Of a stretch of DNA of 64,000 nucleotides, positions 51,691 to 61,404 are shown piece after piece. Each line of letters opens with the position of its first letter. The first letter of the stretch is position 1. The position numbers were made by a program, and so were the translations under genes. Below the pieces are notes generated by a model, which worked only from the letters and a program-made list of their open reading frames with translations, had not been told where the DNA came from and did no database searches. This stretch comes from CAMLFJ01 sp040902305 (GTDB lineage: Bacteria > Methylomirabilota > Methylomirabilia > Rokubacteriales > CSP1-6), in assembly GCA_040902305.1 (NCBI GenBank), contig JBBDXN010000134.1:17463-81462 (forward strand). The letters run 5' to 3'.

Positions 51691-53345
51691 CCGACGATCT
51701 CGTCCTCGTCAATGGGCGCATCCTGACCCTCGACCCGCGGCGCCCGGTCGTCGCCGCGCTCGCCGTCGCCGGCGGGCGAATCGCGGCGACGGGCGCGCGC
51801 GGGCAGGTCGAGCGCCGGCGCGACCGCCACACGCGGGTGATCGACCTGCGCGGGGCGACCGTGATCCCCGGGCTCGTCGACGCCCACGCCCACCTCGACC
51901 GCGAGGGGCTCAAGCTCGTCTACCCCTCGCTCGCGCGGTGCCGCTCGATCGCCGATATTCAACGGCTCATCCGGGCGCACGCGGCCCGCAGGAAACCGGG
52001 CGAGTGGATCGTCACGATGCCGGTCGGCGCCCCGCCGTTCTATCAGGGCGCGCCCGATTGCCTGGCCGAGCGACGCTGGCCGACGCGCGCGGACCTCGAC
52101 GCCGCCGCGCCCGACCACCCCGTCTACCTCCGCGGCATCTGGGGCTACTGGAACCGCCCGCCGGTCTACTCGGTCGCGAACAGTCGGGCTCTCGCGCTCG
52201 CCGGAATCACCCGTGAAACGTCGCCGCCGCCGGGCGTGGAGATCGTGAAGGACGCCGCCGGCCAGCCCACCGGGCTGTTCGTCGAGCACAACCTCATCCA
52301 GGTGCTCGAGTTCACCCTGATGCGCGCGGCGCCACGCTTCACGCCCGACGACCGCCTGCGCGCGCTCCGCGTCTCGCAGCGCCGCTACGCGGCCCGCGGG
52401 GTCACCGCGGTGTACGAGGGCCACGGGATCGCGCCCGAGGTGCTGGCCGTCTACCGGGAGAGCCACGCGCGGCGCGAGCTCCGGCTGCGCTGCACGCTGG
52501 CGGTCAGCCCCACGTGGGAAGCCGCCGAGGCCGCGCGCGCCATCCCCGAGCTGGCGGCGTGGGCCGGCGGGCGCGGGCTCGGCGACGATCGCCTGCGGGT
52601 GGGCGGCATCTGCCTGCACTACGGCGGCGCCGCCCGCGTCGCCCGCGTCCTGCACGCGTCCCAGCCCTACACCGGATGGGCGGGGTTCGTGGAGAGCGCC
52701 AACGATCCCGCGGCCTATCTCGAGCAGGCGGAGCTGGCCGCGCGCCACGGGCTGCGCGTCAACACCCTGGTCACGCGCTGCCTGCCGGAGGTCCTCGACG
52801 CGTGGGAGGCGGTGGCGCGGCGCCATCCCATCCGCGGCCGGCGCTGGGTCCTCGTCCATCTCAACGCGGCCACTCCCGAGCAGCTGGCGCGCATCCGCCG
52901 GCTCGGCGCGGTCGCCACGACCAACCCCATCTCCTATCTCTACCGCTCGGCCGGCGAGGAGGCGGCCAAGCTCGACGGGGCCGCCGACCAGCTCCTGCCC
53001 CACCGGAGCCTGGTCCGCCACCGCATCCCGTTCGGGATCGCCACCGACAACAAGCCGGCCGACCCCTGGGTCGCCTTCGCGGCGGTGGTAGCCCGCCGCG
53101 ACATGCGCACGGGCATGGTCGTGGGCGAGCGCGAGCGGCTCACGCGCGGCCAGGCGCTCGCCGCCCTCACGGAGGGCGGCGCCCGGGTGACGTTCGCGGA
53201 GCGCGAGCGCGGCCGGCTGGCCCCGGGCTGGGCGGCCGACCTCGCGGTGCTCGAGCACGACCCGCTGACCGCGCCGCTCGAGGCGCTGGTCGGGCAGACC
53301 GCGCGGCTCACCCTGGTCGGCGGCGAGGTCGTCCACGATGCCTGA
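51678..53345 (+). CDS. Amidohydrolase (YtcJ-like)
   Basis: 555-aa metal-dependent hydrolase starting at GTG 51678 inside the end of the TAXI gene (13-bp overlap, GAGAAGGG upstream). The metal site is VDAHAHLDREG, with further ligands in VLVHLNAAT and GIATDNKPAD. YtcJ-type enzymes hydrolyse amides or cyclic compounds. The overlap with both transporter genes suggests it processes the imported compound. Its product could feed the UbiD decarboxylase. Confidence 0.9.
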   Translation: MDEIADDLVLVNGRILTLDPRRPVVAALAVAGGRIAATGARGQVERRRDRHTRVIDLRGATVIPGLVDAHAHLDREGLKLVYPSLARCRSIADIQRLIRAHAARRKPGEWIVTMPVGAPPFYQGAPDCLAERRWPTRADLDAAAPDHPVYLRGIWGYWNRPPVYSVANSRALALAGITRETSPPPGVEIVKDAAGQPTGLFVEHNLIQVLEFTLMRAAPRFTPDDRLRALRVSQRRYAARGVTAVYEGHGIAPEVLAVYRESHARRELRLRCTLAVSPTWEAAEAARAIPELAAWAGGRGLGDDRLRVGGICLHYGGAARVARVLHASQPYTGWAGFVESANDPAAYLEQAELAARHGLRVNTLVTRCLPEVLDAWEAVARRHPIRGRRWVLVHLNAATPEQLARIRRLGAVATTNPISYLYRSAGEEAAKLDGAADQLLPHRSLVRHRIPFGIATDNKPADPWVAFAAVVARRDMRTGMVVGERERLTRGQALAALTEGGARVTFAERERGRLAPGWAADLAVLEHDPLTAPLEALVGQTARLTLVGGEVVHDA

Positions 53346-55224
53346 GCTGCGCTCGCCGCGGGTGTGGCTGGCGATGACCTGGTCGGCCTTCCAGCTCTAC
53401 ACCGCCTACGCCGGGCTCTACGACCTGCTGATCCAGCTCCCGGTGCACGTGGCCTTCGCGGTCGCGCTCGGATTCTTGACCGAGCCGACCCCCGACTCGC
53501 CCGAGGCGGCGGCCCGGCTGGCCGCGCGGCGGCCCCGGCGCTGGCTCGGCGGCGCCCTCGCCCTGCTGGCCTTGCTCTGCGCCGCGCACTTCGTCTGGCA
53601 CAACGAGCGGCTGGCGAGCCGGATGGCCATGGTGGACGAACCCGGGCTCGTGGACGTCGTCGTCGGCGTGCTCTTCACCGCGCTGCTGCTCGAGGCTTCG
53701 CGGCGCCACATTGGCCCCGCCCTGGTCATCCTGGCCCTGGCCTTCGTGGCCTACGCGTTCGTCGGCCCCTGGCTGCCCGGCTTCGTCGGCCACGGCGGAG
53801 AAACGTTCCTCTTACTGATAGACCAGCAGACGATGACGACGCAGGGGATCTTCGGGATCCCCACGCTGGTCTCGGCGACGTTCATCTTCCTGTTCGTCGT
53901 CTTCGGCAGCGCGATGTCCCACGGCGGCCTGCTGCGCTTCTTCACCGACGCCGCCCTCGCGGTGGCCGGGGGCACCCGAGGCGGAGCGGGGAAGGTCGCG
54001 GTGATCTCGAGTGGGCTGTTCGGGACGGTGAACGGCAGCGCGATCGCCAACGCGGTCACCACGGGAGCCTTCACCATTCCGCTGATGAAGCGCGCGGGCT
54101 ACCGGCCGGAGTTCGCCGCGGGCGTCGAGGCATGCGCGTCGATGGGCGGCCAGCTCATCCCGCCCGTCATGGGCGCGGCCGCCTTCATCATGGCCGAGAC
54201 GCTGCAGGTGTCGTACGCCTCGATCGCGGTGGCCGCGGCGATCCCCGGCGTCCTCTACTTCGTGGCGGTGGGAGTCATGGTCCACTTCGAGGCCGCCCGC
54301 CGGGGTCTGCCGGTGCTCCCGCGCAGCGCACTGCCGCGCCTGGGCGCCGTCCTGCGACGCGACTTCTACCTGCTCGGCGGTCCGGCGGTCCTCGTCTGGC
54401 TCCTCGTGGAGGGCCGCTCGCCCCTGTTCGCGGGCTTCTGGGGTCTCGTGGTGGCGTTCGTGCTGTCCTGGGTGCGGCGCGACACGCGGATCGGCGCCGC
54501 GCGCGTGCTGGCCATACTGTCCGACAGTGCGCAGGCGGCGATGCCGGTGGCGCTGGCCTGCGCGACCGTCGGCATCGTGGTCGGGGTCGTCAGCACCACC
54601 GGGCTCGGGCTCAAGCTGGCGACGGGGATCGTGAGCCTCGCCCAAGGCAGTCTGCTGCTGACCTTGATTCTCACGATGGTCGCCGCGCTCGTCCTCGGCA
54701 CCGGGCTGCCGACCTCCGCGACCTACATCATCACCTCGATCATGGCCGCCCCGGCGCTGGTCGAGCTCGGCGTCCCGGTGCTGGTCGCCCACATGTTCGT
54801 GTTCTACTTCGGGATCCTGGCCGACCTCACCCCGCCGACCGCGATCTCGACCTACGCGACCTCGTCGATCGCCGGGTCCGACGTGTGGAAGACTCAATGG
54901 GTGGGCATGATGCTGGCGCTCTCGGGATTCATCATCCCGTTCTCCTTCGTCTACGACCCGGCGCTGCTGCTGATCAACGCCTCCGTGCCCCACATCATCC
55001 TGCGCACGCTGGCGGTCACGCTGGGGATCGTCATGCTGGGGGCCGGGCTCATCGGATACTTCCGGGCGCCGACGCGCTGGTGGCAGCGCGCGCTGTTGCT
55101 GGTCGGCGCCCTGCTGCTGATCTTCCCCGGCGTCTGGAGCGACACCGCCGGGCTCCTCTGCTTCGTCGCGGTGGTCATCTCACAGCGCGCCGCGCGTCCG
55201 GCCGGCGCCACGGAGGCGGCGTGA
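53338..55224 (+). CDS. TRAP transporter fused permease (TAXI-associated, DctQM-like)
   Basis: 628-aa membrane protein with about 16 transmembrane segments. The first part corresponds to the small DctQ-like subunit and the rest to DctM. TRAP permease marks include FGTVNGSAIANAVTTGAF, GGQLIPPVMGAAAFIMAE and GTGLPTSATYIITSIMAAPA. The ATG overlaps the amidohydrolase end by 8 bp, and the stop overlaps the UbiD start (TGATG). It uses an ion gradient to import the ligand caught by the TAXI receptor. Confidence 0.95.
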   Translation: MPELRSPRVWLAMTWSAFQLYTAYAGLYDLLIQLPVHVAFAVALGFLTEPTPDSPEAAARLAARRPRRWLGGALALLALLCAAHFVWHNERLASRMAMVDEPGLVDVVVGVLFTALLLEASRRHIGPALVILALAFVAYAFVGPWLPGFVGHGGETFLLLIDQQTMTTQGIFGIPTLVSATFIFLFVVFGSAMSHGGLLRFFTDAALAVAGGTRGGAGKVAVISSGLFGTVNGSAIANAVTTGAFTIPLMKRAGYRPEFAAGVEACASMGGQLIPPVMGAAAFIMAETLQVSYASIAVAAAIPGVLYFVAVGVMVHFEAARRGLPVLPRSALPRLGAVLRRDFYLLGGPAVLVWLLVEGRSPLFAGFWGLVVAFVLSWVRRDTRIGAARVLAILSDSAQAAMPVALACATVGIVVGVVSTTGLGLKLATGIVSLAQGSLLLTLILTMVAALVLGTGLPTSATYIITSIMAAPALVELGVPVLVAHMFVFYFGILADLTPPTAISTYATSSIAGSDVWKTQWVGMMLALSGFIIPFSFVYDPALLLINASVPHIILRTLAVTLGIVMLGAGLIGYFRAPTRWWQRALLLVGALLLIFPGVWSDTAGLLCFVAVVISQRAARPAGATEAA

Positions 55225-56594
55225 TGGCACAGGGCATCCGGGACTTCGTGGCCGGCTACGAGCGCGCCTTCCCCGGCGAGGTCGTGCGGGTTTCCGAGCC
55301 GGTGACGACCGACTTCGACGTCATGGCGCTCGTGCTCGAGTACGAGCGGCGCCGCCGCTGGCCCATTCTCCTGTTCGAGAAGGTCGCGGGCGCCGACATG
55401 CCGATCATCGCCAACGTGGTGGCCAGCCGGAAAGCGCTCGCCTGGGCGCTCGGGGTGCCCGAGACGCGCCTGGCGCGCGAATACGCGCGGCGCATCAAGG
55501 ACACGATCAAGCCCAAGGTCGTCGGGGATGCCTCCTTCCGCGAGCGCGTGCTGACCGGGGCCGATCTCGACCTCGGCCGGCTGCCGATCCCGACCTACTT
55601 CCCCGGCGACGCCGGCAAATATTTGACGGCCGGCATGCTGGTCGCACGCGATCCCGAGACGGGCGTGGAGACGGAAGGCTACCACCGCTTCCAGGTGAAG
55701 GGCCGCGACCGCATGGGCGTGAGCCTCCACTCGCGGCGCCGCATGTTCGAGTACCAGCGCCGCGCCGAGGCCCGCGGCCAGGCGCTGCCGTGCGCGGTCG
55801 CGCTCGGCCTCCACCCGCTGGTGTCGATGGGCTCGCTCGCCTACCCGCCCGCCGAGGTCGGCAAGTTCGAGGTGGTGGGCGGGCTCTTCGGCGAGCCGCT
55901 CGAGGTCGGACCATGTACCTCGATAGACCTGACGGTTCCGGCCGCGGCCGAGATCGTGATCGAGGGAGAGATCCTCCCCGGGGTGCGCGAGCCCGAGGGC
56001 CCGTTCGGCGAGTTCACCGGCTACTTCTCGCGCCGCTCGACCGAGCACGTCTTCCAGGCAAAGGCGATCTCGATGCGGGCCGCCCCGTGGTTCCAGTCGA
56101 TCGGCTCCGGCCGCGCCGGCGATCACATCACGACGCTGGCCCTCGTGCGCGAGGCGGAGATCTGGAACGCGCTCCAGCGGGTGATCCCCAACGTGACCGG
56201 CGTCCACGTGCCGCTGTCCGGCACGTCGTCCTTCAGCGCCTACATCGCCATCAAGCAGGGCCGCCCGGGCGAGGCCAAGCACGTGATCCCGATCGTGCTC
56301 GGCGTGGACCACTACCTGAAGCTCGTGGTCGTGGTGGACGACGACATCGACGTGTTCGACGAGTCCGACGTGATGTGGGCGGTGGCCACGCGGATGCAGG
56401 CCGACCGCGACCTGGTCACCATCGGCGGGAGCCTCGGCGCGCTGCTCGACCCGAGCGCCGACGAGCGCGGAGTCACCGCCAAGCTCGGCATCGACGCCAC
56501 GCGCCCGTTCGGCGAGCCCTTCGCGGCCAAGCTGGTGATGGATCCCGCGAAGATGGCGTGGGCGCGCGCGCTGGTCGACCGCCTCGGCGGCTGA
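55224..56594 (+). CDS. UbiD-family decarboxylase (prenylated-FMN dependent)
   Basis: 456-aa enzyme that decarboxylates, or in reverse carboxylates, unsaturated or aromatic acids using prFMN. R155 (GYHRFQVKG) and the acidic pair E258 and E263 (REPEGPFGEFTGYF) match the Arg-Glu-Glu triad of Fdc1/UbiD. A UbiX partner that makes prFMN is not in the window. The operon context indicates import of an aromatic or unsaturated acid followed by decarboxylation. Confidence 0.93.
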   Translation: MAQGIRDFVAGYERAFPGEVVRVSEPVTTDFDVMALVLEYERRRRWPILLFEKVAGADMPIIANVVASRKALAWALGVPETRLAREYARRIKDTIKPKVVGDASFRERVLTGADLDLGRLPIPTYFPGDAGKYLTAGMLVARDPETGVETEGYHRFQVKGRDRMGVSLHSRRRMFEYQRRAEARGQALPCAVALGLHPLVSMGSLAYPPAEVGKFEVVGGLFGEPLEVGPCTSIDLTVPAAAEIVIEGEILPGVREPEGPFGEFTGYFSRRSTEHVFQAKAISMRAAPWFQSIGSGRAGDHITTLALVREAEIWNALQRVIPNVTGVHVPLSGTSSFSAYIAIKQGRPGEAKHVIPIVLGVDHYLKLVVVVDDDIDVFDESDVMWAVATRMQADRDLVTIGGSLGALLDPSADERGVTAKLGIDATRPFGEPFAAKLVMDPAKMAWARALVDRLGG

Positions 56595-56604
56595 GGAGCT
56601 CCGC

Positions 56605-57693
56605 GTGACCGACCACCCGAGCACTCACGGGGAGGCCAGGTCCTCGCCGCTGAAATCGCTCATGAAGTGGGTCGGAATCGTGGCGGCGGTGCTGTCGCTC
56701 ATCGCGGGGGTGCGTCAGGTTCTCACGCTGACCGGCGAGTCCGCGGAGCGCGAGCGGCGCATCGGCGAATTGCTGGCGACCGGCGCGGCACAGCAGTCGG
56801 CCAAGGACTATCCGCAGGCGTGGATGAGCTTCGAGACGGCGTTGACGCAGGCAGAGCAGGGCAATCTCCTCGCCAAGCTGACACGTCGTCTGGGCGAGCG
56901 GCGGCGACAGGTGAGAGTGGCTCAAGAGGATCTGGCGATGCAATGGCTGGAGAGCATCGCGGTGCCTCCGGGGCAGACATTCGCGAGCATCGTCGACAAG
57001 GTTCTGCCCGTGCTGCATCGGGGCGTTCTTGAAGGCTCCGGCGCGCGAGCCGGCGACCTGTATGCGCACGTGGGCTGGGGATACTTCTTGAAGCGGCGCG
57101 ATGGACCGTCGTCGCTGGACCCCGCTCCGTGGTACGTCAAGGCGCTCGAGGCCGATTCCGCCAATCCCTATGCGCATGCCTTCTCGGGTCACTGGAAGAT
57201 GTGGAACCACGAGCCGCTCGACGCCGCGATGGGCGAGTTCGCCGCGGCCATCGCGAGCAATCGTGAACGCGCGTTCGTGCGCGGCTTGCAGGTCGCGGCG
57301 TTGGTGAATCGGGGCAGCGCCGACGCGCGCCTGGAGCTCGTCAAGGCGGCCAACGACGTGCGCAAGAACGACGAACCCATGGACGGGCGAATGCGGCGCG
57401 AGCTGCGGGTGATCTACCATCTCGCCCTGAACGACAAGCCCTTCACGCAACGTCTGATCACGGCGCTACCGGTGACCGAGCAGCTGGCGACCATCGAGAT
57501 GGTCACAGCCGGTCCCTCCTCCGCGGCGGGGTCGGACGATTCGTTGAGCGTCGCGACCGCGCTCCTGGAAGAGGCCGGAGGCGAGCCGGCACGCGCGGTG
57601 AAGACCTGGCGTGCGGTGCGCGCGAATCAATCGGAGTCGGACAGTCCCCTGGCCCGGCGAGCGGACGCGGCGATCAAGCGCCTGGCGAGATGA
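56605..57693 (+). CDS. Membrane-anchored protein with TPR-like helices, unknown function
   Basis: 362-aa protein starting at GTG 56605, 10 bp after the UbiD gene. A single transmembrane helix (about residues 20-37, WVGIVAAVLSLIAGVRQVL) is followed by soluble helical repeats such as QQSAKDYPQAWMSFETALTQAEQ and NPYAHAFSGHWKMWN. It looks like a tetratricopeptide scaffold facing one side of the membrane. No known family is recognised and its function is unknown. Confidence 0.75.
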   Translation: MTDHPSTHGEARSSPLKSLMKWVGIVAAVLSLIAGVRQVLTLTGESAERERRIGELLATGAAQQSAKDYPQAWMSFETALTQAEQGNLLAKLTRRLGERRRQVRVAQEDLAMQWLESIAVPPGQTFASIVDKVLPVLHRGVLEGSGARAGDLYAHVGWGYFLKRRDGPSSLDPAPWYVKALEADSANPYAHAFSGHWKMWNHEPLDAAMGEFAAAIASNRERAFVRGLQVAALVNRGSADARLELVKAANDVRKNDEPMDGRMRRELRVIYHLALNDKPFTQRLITALPVTEQLATIEMVTAGPSSAAGSDDSLSVATALLEEAGGEPARAVKTWRAVRANQSESDSPLARRADAAIKRLAR

Positions 57694-57777
57694 GCGCCTA
57701 CGGCGCGCCCGGGCCGGAACCCTAGCCCGCGCTATTCACGAATGCGTGTCCCGCGTCCGGCCCGCCCCCTCCACCAG

Positions 57778-57869
57778 CCCCCTCACCCGGCCCCTCTCCC
57801 CCTCCGGGGGCGAGGGGATCGAAACGGCTCCCTCTCCCTCGGCGAGGGAGCGGGTCGGGGTGAGGGTGG
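57778..57869. repeat. GC-rich hairpin repeats between convergent genes
   Basis: Two units: CCCCTCTCCCCCTCCGGGGG with CGAGGGG, and CTCCCTCTCCCTCGGCGAGG followed by GAGCGGGTCGGGGTGAGGG. They lie between the convergent ends of the TPR protein and the LLM gene. An 8-bp inverted repeat, CTAGCCCG (57722-57729) and CGGGCTAG, flanks the block. They can fold as bidirectional terminators. Confidence 0.78.
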
Positions 57870-57894
57870 CGCCCGTGTTCACGCATGGTCCGGG

Positions 57895-58956
57895 CTAGAG
57901 CCTCGCCATCACCCGATCCGCGAAGTCCTCGATCACGCGGTACTGCCGGTTCAGCGGCGGGTAGAGCATGATCTGGCTCAGCCCCTGGCTCTCCAGCTCC
58001 TTCAATCGCTCCACCACGCGTTCGGGCACCCCGGTCAGGCACGTCGCCTCGATCAGCGCCGGCGTGAGGAAGCGCGCCTCCTCCGGGTCCACGAAGCTGT
58101 AGTGGCTGCCGTGCAGGCGCTGGTGCCGGACCTCGGCCGGCGCCTCGTTCAGCCAGTCGAGATAGCCCTTCCAGACCGGCCGCGCGTAGGCGGGCGGCTC
58201 CGCGCCGGTCTCCAGATGGTGCGCGACCAGGTAGTGGAGCCCCGAGATCACCGCGGCGCCGCACTCCGCGATGATCCGCTCGGAGTTGGCGGCCTCGCCC
58301 GGCTGGCGCAGCGCCACGTTGACCATCGCGGCGGTGTGGAAGCCCGCGGGTAGGGCGCGTCCGGTTTTCTCGGAGCCGCGGCGCGCGTTGGCGAGCATCT
58401 CCGGCACGGTGCCGCCGCGGGGCATGCCGGAGATGAGCCCATCGCCCAGCTCGCCGGCCAGGGCCTGCGCCTTCGGGCCGAAGCCCGCGATGTAGACCGG
58501 GATCGGGTGGTCGAGATCGATGAAGCGGTGCTCGCGCATCTGGAAGCGGATCGGGTGCGTCTCCCCGTTCAACGTGTAGTCGACCTCCTCGCCGCGGAGC
58601 AGCGCGCGGACGGCCTGCACGTACTCCTTGAACGGGGCGAGACGCATGGGTCTCTGGCCCAGCGTGCGCATCGCGGTGTGGCCGGTGCCGAGCCCGATGA
58701 AGCAGCGGCCGGGCGCCAGACGGTTGATGGTGGCGATGCCGTTGGCCGCGACCGGCGCGAGGCGCAGCCCCGGGACGTTGACGCCGGTGCCGAGGCGCAT
58801 CCGGCGTGTCTGCTGGGCGGCCAGGGCCAGCACCGCCCAGCAGTTGGACCGGATCATCTGGCTGTCGGTGACCCAGCAGTGCGAGTAGCCGAGGTTCTCG
58901 GCGTGGGTGATGTAGCCGATCTCGTCGATCTTGGCGGTGACGATCCCGAAGTCCAT
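57895..58956 (-). CDS. LLM-class flavin-dependent oxidoreductase
   Basis: 353-aa luciferase-like enzyme starting at ATG 58956. Marks are MDFGIVTAKIDEIGYITHAENLGYSHCWVTD, INRLAPGRCFIGLGTGHTA and YIAGFGPKAQALAGELGDGL, closer to F420-dependent 5,10-methylene-H4MPT reductase-like members. It lies 14 bp downstream of the binding-protein gene in one minus-strand run. The 3' end has a frameshifted partial copy at 50561-50604. Confidence 0.92.
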   Translation of the reverse strand: MDFGIVTAKIDEIGYITHAENLGYSHCWVTDSQMIRSNCWAVLALAAQQTRRMRLGTGVNVPGLRLAPVAANGIATINRLAPGRCFIGLGTGHTAMRTLGQRPMRLAPFKEYVQAVRALLRGEEVDYTLNGETHPIRFQMREHRFIDLDHPIPVYIAGFGPKAQALAGELGDGLISGMPRGGTVPEMLANARRGSEKTGRALPAGFHTAAMVNVALRQPGEAANSERIIAECGAAVISGLHYLVAHHLETGAEPPAYARPVWKGYLDWLNEAPAEVRHQRLHGSHYSFVDPEEARFLTPALIEATCLTGVPERVVERLKELESQGLSQIMLYPPLNRQYRVIEDFADRVMARL

Positions 58957-58970
58957 GGGGTCCGCGGGCT

Positions 58971-60587
58971 CTACCGGTCGAGCCACACCTCCTGCATGCG
59001 GCCGTAGTTGTAGAGCGCGTTGTGGGGTAACAGGTTCTTCACGTGCGGCCACCGGGCGAAGTACTCCTTGCGCCAGCCGAGCATGGGCCGCGCCACGTCG
59101 GCCTCGAGCTTGCGCTGGATCTCGGCCACGAGCTTGTAGCGCTTGGCGCGGTCCAGCTCCTGGGACTGCTGGTCGATCAGCCGGTCCATCGCCTCGCTGC
59201 AGTAGTCGGTGTAGTTGCGCGGCGAGCCGCACTTGTAGTTTTCGAACAGGTAGGCGTCCGGATCGTCGAAGCCGCCCGCGGTGAGGTTGGCGCCGATCTG
59301 GTAGTCGCGCCGGGACAGGCCCGGGAACCAGGCCGCGGTGTCGATCTGCTTGACCGTCGCCTCCACCCCGACCAGACGGAGCTGATCGGCCACGAAAGAG
59401 GCCAGGTCCACATAGATGGGCAGGGTCCGCGTCACCAGCTCCACCCGGAGCGCCTTGCCGGGTCCGAAGCCGGCCGCGGCGAGGAGGCGCTTCGCCTCCG
59501 CCTTGTCCTGGGCGGGATCTCGATAGCCCGGCAGCACGCGGAGCTCCGCTTCGGGCAGCCCCCAGAAGCCGAGCGGCTTGGGCATGAGGGTGGCGCCGAT
59601 GACGGCTCCGTTCTGGCGAACGCCGCGGACGTAGCCGTTGCGGTCCATGGCGAGGCTGACCGCGCGCCGGACCTGGACATTGTCGAAGGGCGGCCGCTTG
59701 TGGTTCAGGATCACGTTGTCACTGCCGTTCTGGCCGACCTCGGTGATGACGAGCGTCGGGGCATTGGCCTTGGCGGCGTCGGCCATCGCCTTGGTCATCT
59801 CGAGCGGCAGGAAGGCGTCGATGCGCCCGGCCTGCAGCGCGGCCAGCCGCGTCCCGCGCTCGCGGATGATCGTGTAGCGGATGCCGTCCAGATAGGGGCG
59901 GTCCGGCACGAAGTAGTCGGGGCTGCGCTCGAGATCGATGAGCTGGCCGCGGAGGTACTCCTTCTGCCGGAAGGGCCCGGTGCCGACGCACCGCTGGCGC
60001 AGCTCGGCGACCGGCACGTGGGCCGGGAGGACCGGGGAGTAGCCCGAGGCGAGCATCAGGAGCAGGGAGGGCTGCGGGCGCTTGAGCCGGAACACGACGG
60101 TGTGCGGCTCCGGCGCCTCGATCGCCTCCACGTTCGCGTACCAGTCCTTGCGCGGGCTCGTCCGCAGCTTGCCCGCCGCGTTCGGCGCCTCGCGGACCGC
60201 GTCGAAGGTGTACTTGACGTCGGCGGCGGTGAAGGGGCGGCCGTCGTGCCACTTGACGTTCTTGCGGAGGAAGAAGACGAGGTTGCGGAAGTTATCCTGC
60301 CACGACCACCGCTCGGCCAGCTCGGGGATGACCGTCTCCGCGCTATCGAGCGGCTTGAGCGGGTCGAAGATGACGAGGTTCGAGTAGCACGGGGACATCG
60401 GCCACACGTTGGAGATCGTGGCCGACTCGTGGATCACCAGGCCGGGCGGGTCCTCGGTCAGCACCGAGTTGAGGATGCCGCCGCGCTTGGGCTTGGGAGT
60501 CTGGCCACTCGCGGGAGCGGCGATGAGGGCCGTCGCGGCCAGGACGGCGAGCGCGAGGAAGACGGACGGCCGGGAGCGTCGGGTCAT
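58971..60587 (-). CDS. ABC transporter substrate-binding protein, family 5 (peptide/nickel type)
   Basis: 538-aa periplasmic binding protein. The start at ATG 60587 has GGAG at proper spacing and gives a good signal peptide (VFLALAVLAATALIAAPASG); an ATG 12 bp upstream is possible. SBP_bac_5 marks include WSWQDNFRNLVFFLRKNVKWHDG and FTAADVKYTFDAV. No permease or ATPase genes are next to it, so it may work with a distant transporter. Ligand unknown. Confidence 0.92.
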   Translation of the reverse strand: MTRRSRPSVFLALAVLAATALIAAPASGQTPKPKRGGILNSVLTEDPPGLVIHESATISNVWPMSPCYSNLVIFDPLKPLDSAETVIPELAERWSWQDNFRNLVFFLRKNVKWHDGRPFTAADVKYTFDAVREAPNAAGKLRTSPRKDWYANVEAIEAPEPHTVVFRLKRPQPSLLLMLASGYSPVLPAHVPVAELRQRCVGTGPFRQKEYLRGQLIDLERSPDYFVPDRPYLDGIRYTIIRERGTRLAALQAGRIDAFLPLEMTKAMADAAKANAPTLVITEVGQNGSDNVILNHKRPPFDNVQVRRAVSLAMDRNGYVRGVRQNGAVIGATLMPKPLGFWGLPEAELRVLPGYRDPAQDKAEAKRLLAAAGFGPGKALRVELVTRTLPIYVDLASFVADQLRLVGVEATVKQIDTAAWFPGLSRRDYQIGANLTAGGFDDPDAYLFENYKCGSPRNYTDYCSEAMDRLIDQQSQELDRAKRYKLVAEIQRKLEADVARPMLGWRKEYFARWPHVKNLLPHNALYNYGRMQEVWLDR

Positions 60588-60608
60588 GGGATTCTCCATT
60601 GGACGGGG

Positions 60609-61403
60609 CTAGTGCATCACGAGGCCGCCGGTGACGTTGATGGCCTGACCGGTCATGTAGGACGACTTGCTGGAGGCGAGGAAGCCCACGAGGTTGGCCA
60701 CGTCCTCCGCCTTCTCGATGCGCCCCAGCGGGATCTGCTCCACGCGCTGCTTGAGGTACTCGCCGGGCGGCAGACCCATGAGGCCTTCACCGGCCTCGCG
60801 GTCCACCTGGAAGATCATGTCGGTCTCCACGATGCCGGGGCACACGCAGTTGGCGCGGATGCCGTCGGCGGCGTGGGCGAGGGCCAGGCTCTTGGTCATG
60901 CTGATCACCGCCGCCTTGGTCACCCCGTAGACCAGCGAGGTCTTGAGCCCGATCTTGCCCGCCATCGAGGCGAGACTGATGATGTTGCCCCGCTTCGCGC
61001 GGACCATGTGCGGCAGCACCGCCTGGCTCGCGAAGAAGACGCCCTTGGCGTTGACCGCGAGCAGCCGGTCCCAGTCCGCCTCGGTCACGTCCGCGGTGTG
61101 CATCGAGCGGTGGATGCCCGCGTTGTTCACCAGGATGTCGATGCGCCCGAGCTCGCCCATGGCGCGGTCGGCCATCGTCCGGAGATCGGCCGCGCGCGTG
61201 ACGTCGGTGCGGAGGGCCAGCGCCCGCCGCCCGAGCTTGCGGACCTCGTCCGCGGTGCGCGTGCCGGTGGCCTCGTCCATCTCGGCCACCACGATGTCGG
61301 CGCCCATGCCCGCCAGCTCCAGCGCGATGGCGCGGCCGATATTGCGCCCCGCGCCGGTGACGATCGCGGCCTGCCCCCGCAGCTCCATTTGGATGCCGTC
61401 CAT
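60609..61403 (-). CDS. Short-chain dehydrogenase/reductase (SDR)
   Basis: 264-aa SDR with TGAGRNIGRAIA, NNAGIHRS, the serine in ISLASMAG and the catalytic pair in VYGVTKAA. The start is 61403, or 61388 if the MELRG methionine is used. It lies 1 bp after the VOC gene and 21 bp before the binding-protein gene. Unlike the SDR at 29804-30571 it has the full catalytic set. Confidence 0.92.
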   Translation of the reverse strand: MDGIQMELRGQAAIVTGAGRNIGRAIALELAGMGADIVVAEMDEATGTRTADEVRKLGRRALALRTDVTRAADLRTMADRAMGELGRIDILVNNAGIHRSMHTADVTEADWDRLLAVNAKGVFFASQAVLPHMVRAKRGNIISLASMAGKIGLKTSLVYGVTKAAVISMTKSLALAHAADGIRANCVCPGIVETDMIFQVDREAGEGLMGLPPGEYLKQRVEQIPLGRIEKAEDVANLVGFLASSKSSYMTGQAINVTGGLVMH

Positions 61404-61404
61404 C

